Shown: piece after piece, positions 14,852 through 23,816 of the stretch
Numbering within the stretch: the stretch's first letter is position 1
Layout: each line of letters begins with the position of its first letter
DNA from: Ruminococcus flavefaciens ATCC 19208
GTDB lineage: Bacteria > Bacillota > Clostridia > Oscillospirales > Ruminococcaceae
Direction: 5' to 3'
Assembly (NCBI RefSeq): GCF_000518765.1
Contig: NZ_JAEF01000007.1
Location: 1-64,000 of the forward strand
Length of the DNA stretch: 64,000 bases
The notes under the pieces: generated by a model
Databases searched by the model: none
What the model was told of the DNA's origin: nothing
Seen by the model: the letters and a program-made list of their open reading frames with translations, nothing else
Program-made: the position numbers and the translations under genes

Positions 14852-16162
14852 ATGTATAAAGTATATTTTATAACTTTTGGCTGTAAGGTCAATCACTATG
14901 AAACAGAGTGTATGAAGTTGCTTTTTCGTGAAGCTGATTTTGAAATAACCGATATTCCCGATGATGCTGACGCAGTTGTGATAAATTCATGTACTGTGAC
15001 TTCCTCGGGTGACAGCCGTGCCATTACGGCGCTGAGAAAGACCCGTGCTGCGCTTCCTCATGCGGTCATAGCTCTTACGGGGTGCTATCCGCAGGCAAAC
15101 AGGGAAGAAGCCGAGAAGCTTTCCGAGGCTGATATTATCGCAGGAACCAAGTTTCGCAGCCATATAGTTGGCATGGTGAAGAACTGCCTTGAGACACGGT
15201 CACACATGGTGGAGATAGAGGACTACGGCTCTGACGATGTGTTCGAGCCGCTTAAATGCACTCGTTTCGACAACAATACCCGTGCATTTGTGAAGATACA
15301 GGACGGCTGCAACCAGTTCTGCTCATACTGCATGATACCATATGCAAGAGGCCGCTGCCGCTCGAAAGCTCCCGAGGTTCTGCGGGACGAGGTAAGAGCC
15401 ATAGCTGAGAGCGGCAAGAAGGAGATAGTCCTTTCGGGTATAAATCTTGCGTTTTATGGCAGAGAATGGGGACTTGATCTTGCCGATGCTGCTGAGATAT
15501 GCGCGGCTCAGGACGGCATAGAGCGTATAAGGCTCGGCTCCTTAGAGCCTGAGATGATGTCGGAGGAGCTGCTCATGAGGCTGAAAGCCCTGCCACAGTT
15601 CTGTCCGCAGTTCCATTTGTCCTTGCAAAGCGGCTGTGAGCGTACTCTCAAAGCTATGAACCGCAAATATACCGCTGCGGAGTACCTTGCGCTTACTGAG
15701 CGTATCCGCAGTATCTTCCCCGACTGCTCATTCACTACGGACGTAATGGTGGGATTTCCGCAGGAAACAGACGAGGATCATGCAGAGTCCGTGGAGTTCA
15801 TACGCAGGGTAGGCTTTGCGAAAGTCCATGTGTTCAGATATTCGAGGAGAAAGGGCACAAGAGCCGACAAAATGAGCGGACAGGTACCCGAGAGCGTCAA
15901 GACTGTAAGGTGGCAGGAAATGACTGCCGCAGCAGACGAAACGAGGGAAAAATACCTTAGCTCATTGGTAGGCAAAACAGTACCTGTGCTGTTCGAGCGT
16001 GAAAATTCTACAGAATTTCACCGCGGATATGCACCTGATTATACACAAATAAAGATTTCACGAAAAAATCCCGAAAAAAGTTTGCGTAATCAGATAATAA
16101 GTGTTATAATAGAAGAGTATGGTCACGACTTCTGCTTTGGCAGAGCCATTGATGAACTTTAG
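14852..16162 (+). CDS. mtaB: tRNA t6A37 methylthiotransferase MtaB
   Basis: A 436-residue radical-SAM methylthiotransferase that converts t6A37 of tRNA to ms2t6A37. The N-terminal UPF0004 domain has FGCKVNHYET, INSCTVTSSG and LTGCYPQ, giving the three Cys of the auxiliary cluster. The radical-SAM motif is CNQFCSYCMIPYARG (about residues 150-165). The CKVNHYE variant separates MtaB from MiaB and RimO. The C-terminal TRAM region is present but weak. The start was chosen by similarity of the N-terminus; the upstream GGGTGA is a modest ribosome site. It is followed by a palindromic intergenic element and purL. Confidence 0.95.
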   Translation: MYKVYFITFGCKVNHYETECMKLLFREADFEITDIPDDADAVVINSCTVTSSGDSRAITALRKTRAALPHAVIALTGCYPQANREEAEKLSEADIIAGTKFRSHIVGMVKNCLETRSHMVEIEDYGSDDVFEPLKCTRFDNNTRAFVKIQDGCNQFCSYCMIPYARGRCRSKAPEVLRDEVRAIAESGKKEIVLSGINLAFYGREWGLDLADAAEICAAQDGIERIRLGSLEPEMMSEELLMRLKALPQFCPQFHLSLQSGCERTLKAMNRKYTAAEYLALTERIRSIFPDCSFTTDVMVGFPQETDEDHAESVEFIRRVGFAKVHVFRYSRRKGTRADKMSGQVPESVKTVRWQEMTAAADETREKYLSSLVGKTVPVLFERENSTEFHRGYAPDYTQIKISRKNPEKSLRNQIISVIIEEYGHDFCFGRAIDEL

Positions 16163-16290
16163 AAATTCGGAATGCGGAATTAATTGTATCGGCTTCGCCG
16201 ATAAAATCGGAAAAGTGGCTTTTTAAATCCGTCGCCGTAAGGCGACACCTCAATTCTTAATTCCTAATTCCTAATTCTTAATTAAATTTG
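16163..16290. repeat. AATTCGGAATT-type intergenic element
   Basis: Begins AATTCGGAATGCGGAATTAA and ends with several TAATTCCTAATTC-like repeats that are its rough reverse complement. The centre has small hairpins, ATCGGcttcGCCGAT and GTCGCCgtaaGGCGAC. A related element lies at 47140-47306, also between two genes. Confidence 0.7.
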
Positions 16291-16305
16291 AAGGGAGACT
16301 GAATT

Positions 16306-19300
16306 ATGTCCGTATTCAGAATTTACGTTGAAAAGAAGCCTGAATTTGCTGTAGAAGCTCAGTCTGTGCTCAGCGATATAAAAACTGCACTCAGACTAAA
16401 CATTTCAGGAGTACGTATCCTTAACAGATACGACGCAGATAAACTCAGTGAGGAGGATTTCAAGGCAGCAATAAACACTGTATTCTCAGAGCCTGCCGTT
16501 GACGTTGTATATGACGAGCTCCCACAGGTAGGAGAGACTGACAGGATATTCGCTGTTGAGTACCTTCCCGGACAGTTCGACCAGAGAGCCGACAGCTGTG
16601 AGCAGTGTATCCAGATACTTCGTCAGGGAGAGCGCTGCCGCGTAAGAAATGCACGTATATATATAATCTCAGGCATCATCAGCGATGATGATTTCGCAAA
16701 GCTCAAGTCTTATATCATCAACCCTGTTGAGAGCCGTGAGGCATCACTGGAAACAGTAAAGACTCTCGATACAAATTACGATATCCCTACAACAGTTGAG
16801 GAGCTGGAAGGCTTCATCAACCTCAATGCACTGGGACTCCATGCATTCGTTGACAAGTTCGGTCTTGCTATGGACTATGATGATATCAAGTTCTGTCAGG
16901 ACTATTTCCGCAATGAGGAAAAGCGTAATCCTACTATCACAGAGATTCGTATGATAGATACTTACTGGTCTGACCACTGCCGTCACACCACATTCCTCAC
17001 AAATGTTGAGAACGTAAAGATAAATACTCCTTATATAAAAGATACATATGATATGTACATCAATGTACGTGAAGAGCTGGGCAGAACGGACAAGCCCATT
17101 ACTCTTATGGATCTCGGCACTATCGCTGCCAAGAAGCTTAAGGCTGACGGAAAGCTCCCCGACCTTGACGAGAGCGAAGAGATCAATGCCTGCTCAGTAA
17201 AGATAAAGGTAGACATCGACGGCGAGCTTGAGGACTGGATACTCATGTTCAAGAACGAGACCCACAACCACCCCACAGAGATAGAGCCTTTCGGCGGTGC
17301 AGCTACCTGCCTCGGCGGTGCTATCCGTGATCCGCTTTCAGGACGTTCATATGTATATCAGGCAATGCGTGTAACAGGTGCGGCAAATCCGCTGGTACCC
17401 GTTGAAGATACTATCGCAGGCAAGCTCCCACAGAGAAAGATCACTCTCGGAGCTGCAAACGGCTACAGCTCATACGGCAACCAGATAGGTCTTGCAACAG
17501 GCCATGTTGCTGAGGTTTACCACCCCGGCTATGTTGCAAAGCGTATGGAGATAGGCGCAGTTCTCGGTGCTGCTCCTGCTGAGAATATCCGCAGAGAAAG
17601 ACCTGTACCGGGAGATATCGTTATCCTCCTCGGCGGCAAGACAGGCCGTGACGGCTGCGGCGGTGCAACAGGCTCATCAAAGTCACATACTTTAGAGTCA
17701 CTTGAACACTGCGGTGCAGAGGTACAGAAGGGTAATCCGCCTGAGGAGAGAAAGCTCCAGAGACTGTTCCGCAATCCTGAGGTAACAAAGATGATAAAGC
17801 GCTGCAACGACTTCGGTGCAGGCGGTGTATCCGTTGCTATCGGTGAGCTCACAGACGGACTTGTAATCAACCTTAACGCAGTACCAAAGAAGTACGACGG
17901 TCTTGACGGTACTGAAATAGCTATTTCCGAGTCACAGGAGAGAATGGCAGTTGTCATCGCTCCCGAGGATCTTGATAAATTCCTTGAAGAGGCTGCAAAG
18001 GAGAACCTCGAAGCAACACTCGTAGCAGACGTTGTTGAAGAGCCTCGTCTTAAAATGGTATGGAACGGCAACACTATCGTTGACCTGTCCCGTGAGTTCC
18101 TTAACTCAAACGGTGCTCCGAAGTTCACAGATATCGAAGTTGAAGCTCCTCTTCCACGCGCTGAGGAAGAGATCGCAGACAAGGCTGAGTCATGGACACA
18201 GCTTATGTCAAACCTCAATGTATGCTCACAGAAGGGACTTATCGAAAAGTTCGACTCAACTATCGGTGCAGGCACAGTCCTCATGCCTTTCGGCGGCGTA
18301 TATCAGATGACACCTTCACAGGCTATGGCTGCAAAGATACCTGTACTCAAGGGCGAGACAAATACCTGCTCACTTATGGGCTGGGGCTATAACCCTGATA
18401 TATCCGAAAAATCACCTTATCACGGTGCAATGCTTGCAGTTATCGAGTCTATCGCTAAGGTAGTCGCAGCAGGCGGTACATATAAGAAGTGCTGGCTCAC
18501 ATTCCAGGAATACTTCGAGAGAACACAGAATGATCCTCTCCGCTGGGGCAAGCCTATGGCAGCTCTTCTCGGTGCATTCAAGGCACAGCTTGAACTTTCA
18601 TGCGGTTCTATCGGCGGTAAGGACTCAATGTCAGGTACATTCGAGAATATCGACGTACCTCCTACACTTGTTTCCTTCGCAGTATCAACTGCAATGGCAG
18701 ACAAGATAGTTTCTACAGAATTCAAGAGCGCAGGAAATACTGTTATCTCCATCGTTCCGGAGTATGACGAGAACGGACTTCCTAAGTTCGACAGCATAAA
18801 GGCTTGCTTCGACAAGGTAGAGAAGATAATTGCCGATGACCGTGCAAATGCTATATGGACAAACGGCTACGGCGGATTTGCAGAGGGTATCGCAAAGATG
18901 TGCTTCGGCAACAAGATAGGTTTCGAGTTCACATCATATCTCAGCAGCAATGAGCTCTTCAAGCCTTGCTACGGCGCATTCATCATCGAGCTCAAGGGCG
19001 ATGCAAAGAGCGATGAGAACGTTATCGGTAAGACTATTTCCGATTACAAGATCATCTGCCGCGATTATACTCTCAGCCTTGACAATCTCCAGAGAATATG
19101 GGAAGCAAAGCTCGAGCCTGTATTCCCATGCCGCATAAAGACTACAGATACAACTCCTCAGACATATTCTTCACCTAACCGTATTCAGCTTTCAGCTTCT
19201 ACAAAGATAGCAAAGCCGAGAGTTCTTATCCCTGTATTTCCCGGTACTAACTGCGAATACGATACTGCAAGAGCTTTCGAGAAGGCAGGTGCAAAGCCTG

Positions 19301-20010
19301 AGGTAGTAGTTATCCGCAACCTGTCCGCAGGCGATATCGAGGAGAGCGTAAGATACTTCGAGAACGCAGTAAGACGCTCCGAGATAATCATGATCCCAGG
19401 CGGATTCAGCGGCGGTGACGAGCCTGAGGGAAGCGGTAAGTTCATCACAGCGTTCTTCCGCAATCCTAAGATAAAGGACGCTGTTCACGACCTCCTCAAG
19501 AACCGTGACGGACTTATGCTTGGTATCTGCAATGGCTTCCAGGCACTTATCAAGCTTGGACTTGTTCCATACGGCGAGATAATCGACATGGCTGACGATG
19601 CACCTACACTTACATTCAATACTATCAACCGCCACCAGTCAATGATGGTAAATACACGTATCGCTTCCAACAAGAGCCCTTGGCTCTATGGCTGCGAAGT
19701 AGGCGATATACATACAGTAGCTATCTCACACGGTGAGGGACGCTTCGTAGCTCCTGCAAGCCTTATACAGCAGCTTGCAAAGAACGGTCAGATAGCTACA
19801 CAGTACGTTGATCTTGACGGCAATCCTACAATGGATATCCGCTACAATCCGAATACCTCTATCGAGGCTATCGAGGGTATCACTTCACCTGACGGAAGAG
19901 TATTCGGTAAAATGGGACACTCTGAGCGTAAGGGCAGCTACATCTGCAAGAACGTTGAGGGTGAAAAGGATCAGAAGATCTTCGAGAGCGGCGTTAAATA
20001 CTTTACATGA
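16306..20010 (+). CDS. purL: Phosphoribosylformylglycinamidine synthase, single-chain
   Basis: A 1234-residue enzyme for the fourth step of purine synthesis (FGAR + glutamine + ATP to FGAM). It has an N-terminal PurS-like region, the linker with YWSDHCRHTTF, two AIRS-type ATP/substrate domains (NETHNHPTEIEPFGGAAT near 325; SIGGKDSMSG near 770), and a C-terminal class I glutaminase with PGTNCEYDTARAFEKAG, GGFSGGDEPEG, the nucleophile Cys in LGICNGFQ and the SHGEGRF motif. The length matches the clostridial single-chain form (about 1240). AAGGGAG ribosome site. No purine riboswitch was recognised upstream. Confidence 0.97.
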   Translation: MSVFRIYVEKKPEFAVEAQSVLSDIKTALRLNISGVRILNRYDADKLSEEDFKAAINTVFSEPAVDVVYDELPQVGETDRIFAVEYLPGQFDQRADSCEQCIQILRQGERCRVRNARIYIISGIISDDDFAKLKSYIINPVESREASLETVKTLDTNYDIPTTVEELEGFINLNALGLHAFVDKFGLAMDYDDIKFCQDYFRNEEKRNPTITEIRMIDTYWSDHCRHTTFLTNVENVKINTPYIKDTYDMYINVREELGRTDKPITLMDLGTIAAKKLKADGKLPDLDESEEINACSVKIKVDIDGELEDWILMFKNETHNHPTEIEPFGGAATCLGGAIRDPLSGRSYVYQAMRVTGAANPLVPVEDTIAGKLPQRKITLGAANGYSSYGNQIGLATGHVAEVYHPGYVAKRMEIGAVLGAAPAENIRRERPVPGDIVILLGGKTGRDGCGGATGSSKSHTLESLEHCGAEVQKGNPPEERKLQRLFRNPEVTKMIKRCNDFGAGGVSVAIGELTDGLVINLNAVPKKYDGLDGTEIAISESQERMAVVIAPEDLDKFLEEAAKENLEATLVADVVEEPRLKMVWNGNTIVDLSREFLNSNGAPKFTDIEVEAPLPRAEEEIADKAESWTQLMSNLNVCSQKGLIEKFDSTIGAGTVLMPFGGVYQMTPSQAMAAKIPVLKGETNTCSLMGWGYNPDISEKSPYHGAMLAVIESIAKVVAAGGTYKKCWLTFQEYFERTQNDPLRWGKPMAALLGAFKAQLELSCGSIGGKDSMSGTFENIDVPPTLVSFAVSTAMADKIVSTEFKSAGNTVISIVPEYDENGLPKFDSIKACFDKVEKIIADDRANAIWTNGYGGFAEGIAKMCFGNKIGFEFTSYLSSNELFKPCYGAFIIELKGDAKSDENVIGKTISDYKIICRDYTLSLDNLQRIWEAKLEPVFPCRIKTTDTTPQTYSSPNRIQLSASTKIAKPRVLIPVFPGTNCEYDTARAFEKAGAKPEVVVIRNLSAGDIEESVRYFENAVRRSEIIMIPGGFSGGDEPEGSGKFITAFFRNPKIKDAVHDLLKNRDGLMLGICNGFQALIKLGLVPYGEIIDMADDAPTLTFNTINRHQSMMVNTRIASNKSPWLYGCEVGDIHTVAISHGEGRFVAPASLIQQLAKNGQIATQYVDLDGNPTMDIRYNPNTSIEAIEGITSPDGRVFGKMGHSERKGSYICKNVEGEKDQKIFESGVKYFT

Positions 20011-20036
20011 TGATATGACCATAGGGGGAATTTTTT

Positions 20037-20345
20037 ATGAGTCATGCATTTAACTTTTTAGGGGGAGAAGAACTTTCACAAATAGGTGCAACATGGTTTG
20101 TATCATATGCATATCATGAATTTATGACTTTTGAACATATGAATTGGAAAAAGGTTAAGACTTTTCCATCGCGTATAGAAAAGTTTAATAATAGTAAAAA
20201 GTATCATTTATATTGGCTGTTTAAGGTATGTGATATGGATACAGAGAAATTAAAAACCAATAAGATAGAGTTAGCACCTGATAAAACAAAAGCAATGGCT
20301 AAAGAATTGCTGGAAAAGTTGTTGCTTGAACAGATAAATGGTTGA
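20037..20345 (+). CDS. Small protein of unknown function
   Basis: A 102-residue protein that I do not recognise. It starts 26 nt after purL with AGGGGGAA as ribosome site and ends before a strong terminator, so it may share the purL transcript. The N-terminal half is aromatic (GATWFVSYAYHEFM, HMNWKKVKTFPSRI), the C-terminal half is a charged helix (DKTKAMAKELLEKLLLEQ). Codon use is more AT-rich than in purL, which hints at a different history. There is no signal peptide, membrane helix or known motif. Confidence 0.65.
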   Translation: MSHAFNFLGGEELSQIGATWFVSYAYHEFMTFEHMNWKKVKTFPSRIEKFNNSKKYHLYWLFKVCDMDTEKLKTNKIELAPDKTKAMAKELLEKLLLEQING

Positions 20346-20370
20346 TGTAATCTAAAGAGATACTTAATTA

Positions 20371-20396
20371 AAGGACGACTTTATGTCGTCCTTTTT
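20371..20396 (+). terminator. Rho-independent terminator
   Basis: AAGGACGAC (20371-20379) / GTCGTCCTT (20385-20393), followed by TTT. The next -35 begins only 4 nt later. Confidence 0.9.
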
Positions 20397-20399
20397 CTA

Positions 20400-20428
20400 T
20401 TGACAAATAATATAAAATGTGGTATTAT
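20400..20428 (+). promoter_or_regulatory. Promoter of the DUF285-dockerin gene
   Basis: TTGACA (20400-20405), 17 nt, TATTAT (20423-20428), 29 nt before the start codon. Confidence 0.8.
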
Positions 20429-20456
20429 TATAAAAATTTTATATTGGAGGTACAAC

Positions 20457-23400
20457 ATGAAAATCAAAAAATTAACAGCATTAGTTATGGCATTTACTGT
20501 TACGTGCGGGGTAACACAGGCAGTAAACAACTATTCTCCTGTCAGCTTTACGGCTTCGGCTGAGGAAGCTGCTGAAAGATCAGCAGTTTTTGACGCTGAA
20601 ACAGGTACGCTTACTCTGAAAGGAAACGTTATCAAAAATGACGTTATCCAGTATTCCGGCACAGGTGTAAAGACTATAGTTGCCGAAGAGGGAGCAGTAC
20701 TTCCTCAGAGCTGCCTTGGTATGTTCCAGCGTTTTCAGAGTGCTGAAACAATTGATCTGAGCAAGGCAGACACAAGCAAGGTCACTGACATGAACGGAAT
20801 GTTCAGCGAATGTATCATGCTTAAAAAACTTGATCTTTCAGGCTTTGATACTTCAAACGTAACTGATATGTGTGCGATGTTCAGCGAGTGCTATGCTCTT
20901 GAGTCGCTTGATCTGTCGAGCTTCAATACTTCAAAGGTCAAAGATATGAGTCAGATGTTCCTTGCGTGCAGAGCGTTGAGATCACTTGATCTGTCAGGCT
21001 TTGATACATCTTCTGTAGAGGAGATGCAGGGAATGTTCGATGACTGTCTCGAGCTTACATCTCTTGATCTTACAAAATTCGATACTTCTAATGTAACAAA
21101 CATGAGAAGTATGTTCTATGACTGTAAGAGTCTTACTTCTCTTGATGTAACTAAATTCGATACATCAAAGGTTAACGATATGGGAAAGATGTTTTCGGGC
21201 TGCTTAAAACTGTCTGAACTTGATGTGACTCATTTTGATACATCAAAGGTTACAGATATGTCTATGATGTTTAACAGATGTTCAAAACTGACGTTTTTGG
21301 ATCTTCTGAATTTTTATACTTCAAATGTAACAGATATGAATTCTATGTTTATGGACTGTGAAAGCCTTAAAAATGTATCTGTGTCTAATTTTGATACGTC
21401 AAAAGTAACTGATATGAGTGCCATGTTCTGTGAATGCAAAGCTCTTACATCAGTTGGTGTGGCTAATTTCGATACTTCCAAAGTAACAAATATGACGCTT
21501 ATGTTCAATGGCTGTACCAGCCTTGAATCTCTTGATCTGTCGAATTTTGATACCTCAAATGTCGTAGATATGACGAATATGTTCTGGGAATGCAGTTCGC
21601 TGAAAAAGCTTGATCTTTCAAGCTGCGATACTTCAAATGCAGAAAGTATGCGCAGAATGTTCGGCGAATGCAAGAAGCTTGTAACTGTTGATATGTCAGG
21701 CTTTAAAATCAAGAAGGGCTGCGAAATAGGTGCTATGTTTACAGGCTGTACCGCTCTGAAAACAGTTTATGTAAGTGACGGCTGGAAGATTGAAAATATC
21801 GCAGATAAGGTTTCTGTGTTCGATGAGTGCATAAGCATTGTGGGCGGCAATGGTACAGCATATAACGAAGACGAGATCACAAGCGATTATGCGCGTATAG
21901 ATACTGCTGATGCTCCCGGATATTTCACAGCAGCTGAAAAAGCTCCTTCCGAAAATAAGTCATTATCCTTTGATGAAGAGACAGGTACTCTTACTCTCAG
22001 AGGAGACATTTACTATTCAGATGTGCAGGAATACAAAGAAAAAGCTAAAACTGTAATAGCCGAAGAGGGAACAGTACTTCCTGAGGTCTGCATATCCCTT
22101 TTTTCAGGCTTTAGTAATGTTACGAAGATAGATCTCAGCAAAGCTGATACAAGCAAAGTAAAATATATGGTGTCTATGTTCAACGGCTGTTCAGAACTGA
22201 CAACTCTTGATCTTTCTAATTTTGATACATCGAATGTTGTTATAATGAACAGAATGTTTGACAGTTGTTTCAGCCTTCGTTCACTTGACCTTTCAAGCTT
22301 TGATACTTCTAAGGTTGAAGGAATGTATAGAATGTTTTCTTTGTGCGCCAACTTGCAGACACTTGATCTTTCAAGCTTTAATACGGTAAATGTTAGCCGT
22401 ATGGATTATATGTTTAGCGATTGCAGAGAATTAAAAACTGTTTATGTAGGATCAAAGTGGGTCACAGATGGCGTTATAGATGATAGTCATATGTTTGAAG
22501 ACTGTAATGCACTTACAGGCGGAAACGGAACAAAATATGACGAAAAGAAAATTTCCATAGAGTATGCACACGTAGATGAACCTGATAATCCCGGATATTT
22601 TTCTGTACGTGATGGCGAATCCTATGAAACTCCTGCCGAACTGAAAAGCACATTTGTAAAAGACGGAGCATTAACTTACAGGGTATTTGAGGATCATGCA
22701 GAGGTACTGAAGTGTGATAAAAAAGCAGAGGGCGATATCGTCATTGCAGAAAAGGTTGACGGAAAAACTGTTACAAGGATAGCAACTGAGGCATTCCTTT
22801 TATGTAAAGTTTCATCTGTTGTAATGCCTGATACAGTCAAGGAGATAGGAACAGCTGCGTTTTCTTCATGCAGTATTTCCGAGAATTTTAAAATATCTAA
22901 AAACCTTGAACGCATTGGTGATGATGCATTTTATATGGCTTCGATCCCGTCATTGGAACTGCCTGCTTCATTGAAAGATATTGAACTGGAAGCGTTTAGC
23001 AACAGTTATTTTAAAGAGCTCGTTCTCCCTGATTCATTTAAAAAGATAGAATATTCTTCTTTTTATAATTTGAGTGCGAATAAGCTTACTATTCTGAACC
23101 CTGATTGCGATATATATGACAGTGAAAAAACTTTTGGCAGTGTTCATACTATTATAGGTCACAGAGGCTCAACAGCAGATGCTTATGCAAAGAAATACGG
23201 TATTCTGTTTTATGCACTTGAAGACAAGCCTGTTGTATACGGCGATGCTAATGATGACGGCACAGTTGATATGGCTGACGTTGTTCTCATAATGCAGAGC
23301 CTTGCAAATCCTAACAAGTACGGCATCAACGGCACAGACAAGAACCATATCACTGACTTCGGACTTAAAAATGCCGATGTCAGCAGAGGTGAGAATAATG

Positions 23401-23489
23401 CGCCTAACGGAGTGACTAATGATGACGCACTGCTTATCCAGAAGTATCTCCTCGGACAGGTTCCTACATTAACAGTTAAAATGCCATAA
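20457..23489 (+). CDS. Large secreted DUF285/LRR repeat protein with C-terminal dockerin
   Basis: A 1010-residue protein with a signal peptide (about 1-35). It carries two modules that each open with FDxETGTLTLxG and AEEGxVLPxxC, then 25-residue DUF285/BspA repeats of consensus FDTSKVTDMSxMFxxCxxL: roughly 13 repeats at 95-440 and four at 560-675. A short LRR_5 block (about 700-880, VMPDTVKEIGTAAFSSCSIS) and a dockerin (about 915-1000; DANDDGTVDMADVVLIMQSL, then NADVSRGE and GVTNDDALLIQKYLL) follow. The dockerin subtype is shared only with the protein at 47675. Probably an adhesion protein held in the cellulosome. An earlier ATG was rejected; TTGGAGG fits this start. Confidence 0.9.
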   Translation: MKIKKLTALVMAFTVTCGVTQAVNNYSPVSFTASAEEAAERSAVFDAETGTLTLKGNVIKNDVIQYSGTGVKTIVAEEGAVLPQSCLGMFQRFQSAETIDLSKADTSKVTDMNGMFSECIMLKKLDLSGFDTSNVTDMCAMFSECYALESLDLSSFNTSKVKDMSQMFLACRALRSLDLSGFDTSSVEEMQGMFDDCLELTSLDLTKFDTSNVTNMRSMFYDCKSLTSLDVTKFDTSKVNDMGKMFSGCLKLSELDVTHFDTSKVTDMSMMFNRCSKLTFLDLLNFYTSNVTDMNSMFMDCESLKNVSVSNFDTSKVTDMSAMFCECKALTSVGVANFDTSKVTNMTLMFNGCTSLESLDLSNFDTSNVVDMTNMFWECSSLKKLDLSSCDTSNAESMRRMFGECKKLVTVDMSGFKIKKGCEIGAMFTGCTALKTVYVSDGWKIENIADKVSVFDECISIVGGNGTAYNEDEITSDYARIDTADAPGYFTAAEKAPSENKSLSFDEETGTLTLRGDIYYSDVQEYKEKAKTVIAEEGTVLPEVCISLFSGFSNVTKIDLSKADTSKVKYMVSMFNGCSELTTLDLSNFDTSNVVIMNRMFDSCFSLRSLDLSSFDTSKVEGMYRMFSLCANLQTLDLSSFNTVNVSRMDYMFSDCRELKTVYVGSKWVTDGVIDDSHMFEDCNALTGGNGTKYDEKKISIEYAHVDEPDNPGYFSVRDGESYETPAELKSTFVKDGALTYRVFEDHAEVLKCDKKAEGDIVIAEKVDGKTVTRIATEAFLLCKVSSVVMPDTVKEIGTAAFSSCSISENFKISKNLERIGDDAFYMASIPSLELPASLKDIELEAFSNSYFKELVLPDSFKKIEYSSFYNLSANKLTILNPDCDIYDSEKTFGSVHTIIGHRGSTADAYAKKYGILFYALEDKPVVYGDANDDGTVDMADVVLIMQSLANPNKYGINGTDKNHITDFGLKNADVSRGENNAPNGVTNDDALLIQKYLLGQVPTLTVKMP

Positions 23490-23497
23490 GCATTTAT

Positions 23498-23529
23498 ATC
23501 GGCACGGTTTTTACTGTGCCGATTTTTTT
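23498..23529 (+). terminator. Rho-independent terminator
   Basis: ATCGGCAC (23498-23505) / GTGCCGAT (23516-23523), followed by seven T. Confidence 0.92.
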
Positions 23530-23620
23530 ATGCTTTCATAATGGGGCTGAAAAACGCGTTTTTTCAATGGAAAAACATTGAATATCCGAAAAGTTTTAGT
23601 GCATAGTAATTAGTGAATAG

Positions 23621-23666
23621 TGTAGGGAACGCCTCCCAACAGGAGCTGCGAAACGCTGCCCCTACA
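23621..23666. repeat. Composite TGTAGGG intergenic palindrome
   Basis: Starts TGTAGGGAACGCCTCCCA and ends GCCCCTACA, so both ends carry the family border (TGTAGGG and its reverse complement). The middle is less perfectly paired than in other copies. With the flanking promoter and terminator it accounts for most of 23490-23816. Confidence 0.65.
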
Positions 23667-23733
23667 ATTATGAATTATGAATTGATACTACTCACTGGCA
23701 AAACGCGCAGTAGGCAATGTTCATAATTTTGTG

Positions 23734-23762
23734 TTGACTAAAGCTGAAATTTAGTGTATAAT
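23734..23762 (+). promoter_or_regulatory. Promoter of glgA
   Basis: TTGACT (23734-23739), 17 nt, TATAAT (23757-23762). Confidence 0.8.
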
Positions 23763-23816
23763 AATTATGAGGTTACAGGTGTTTGCTGTAACAAATAACG
23801 AGTAAGGAGATATGCT

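Noticed and set aside
16163-16305. Purine riboswitch upstream of purL
   Set aside because: The gap is filled by a palindromic repeat; no conserved purine-aptamer loops were found.
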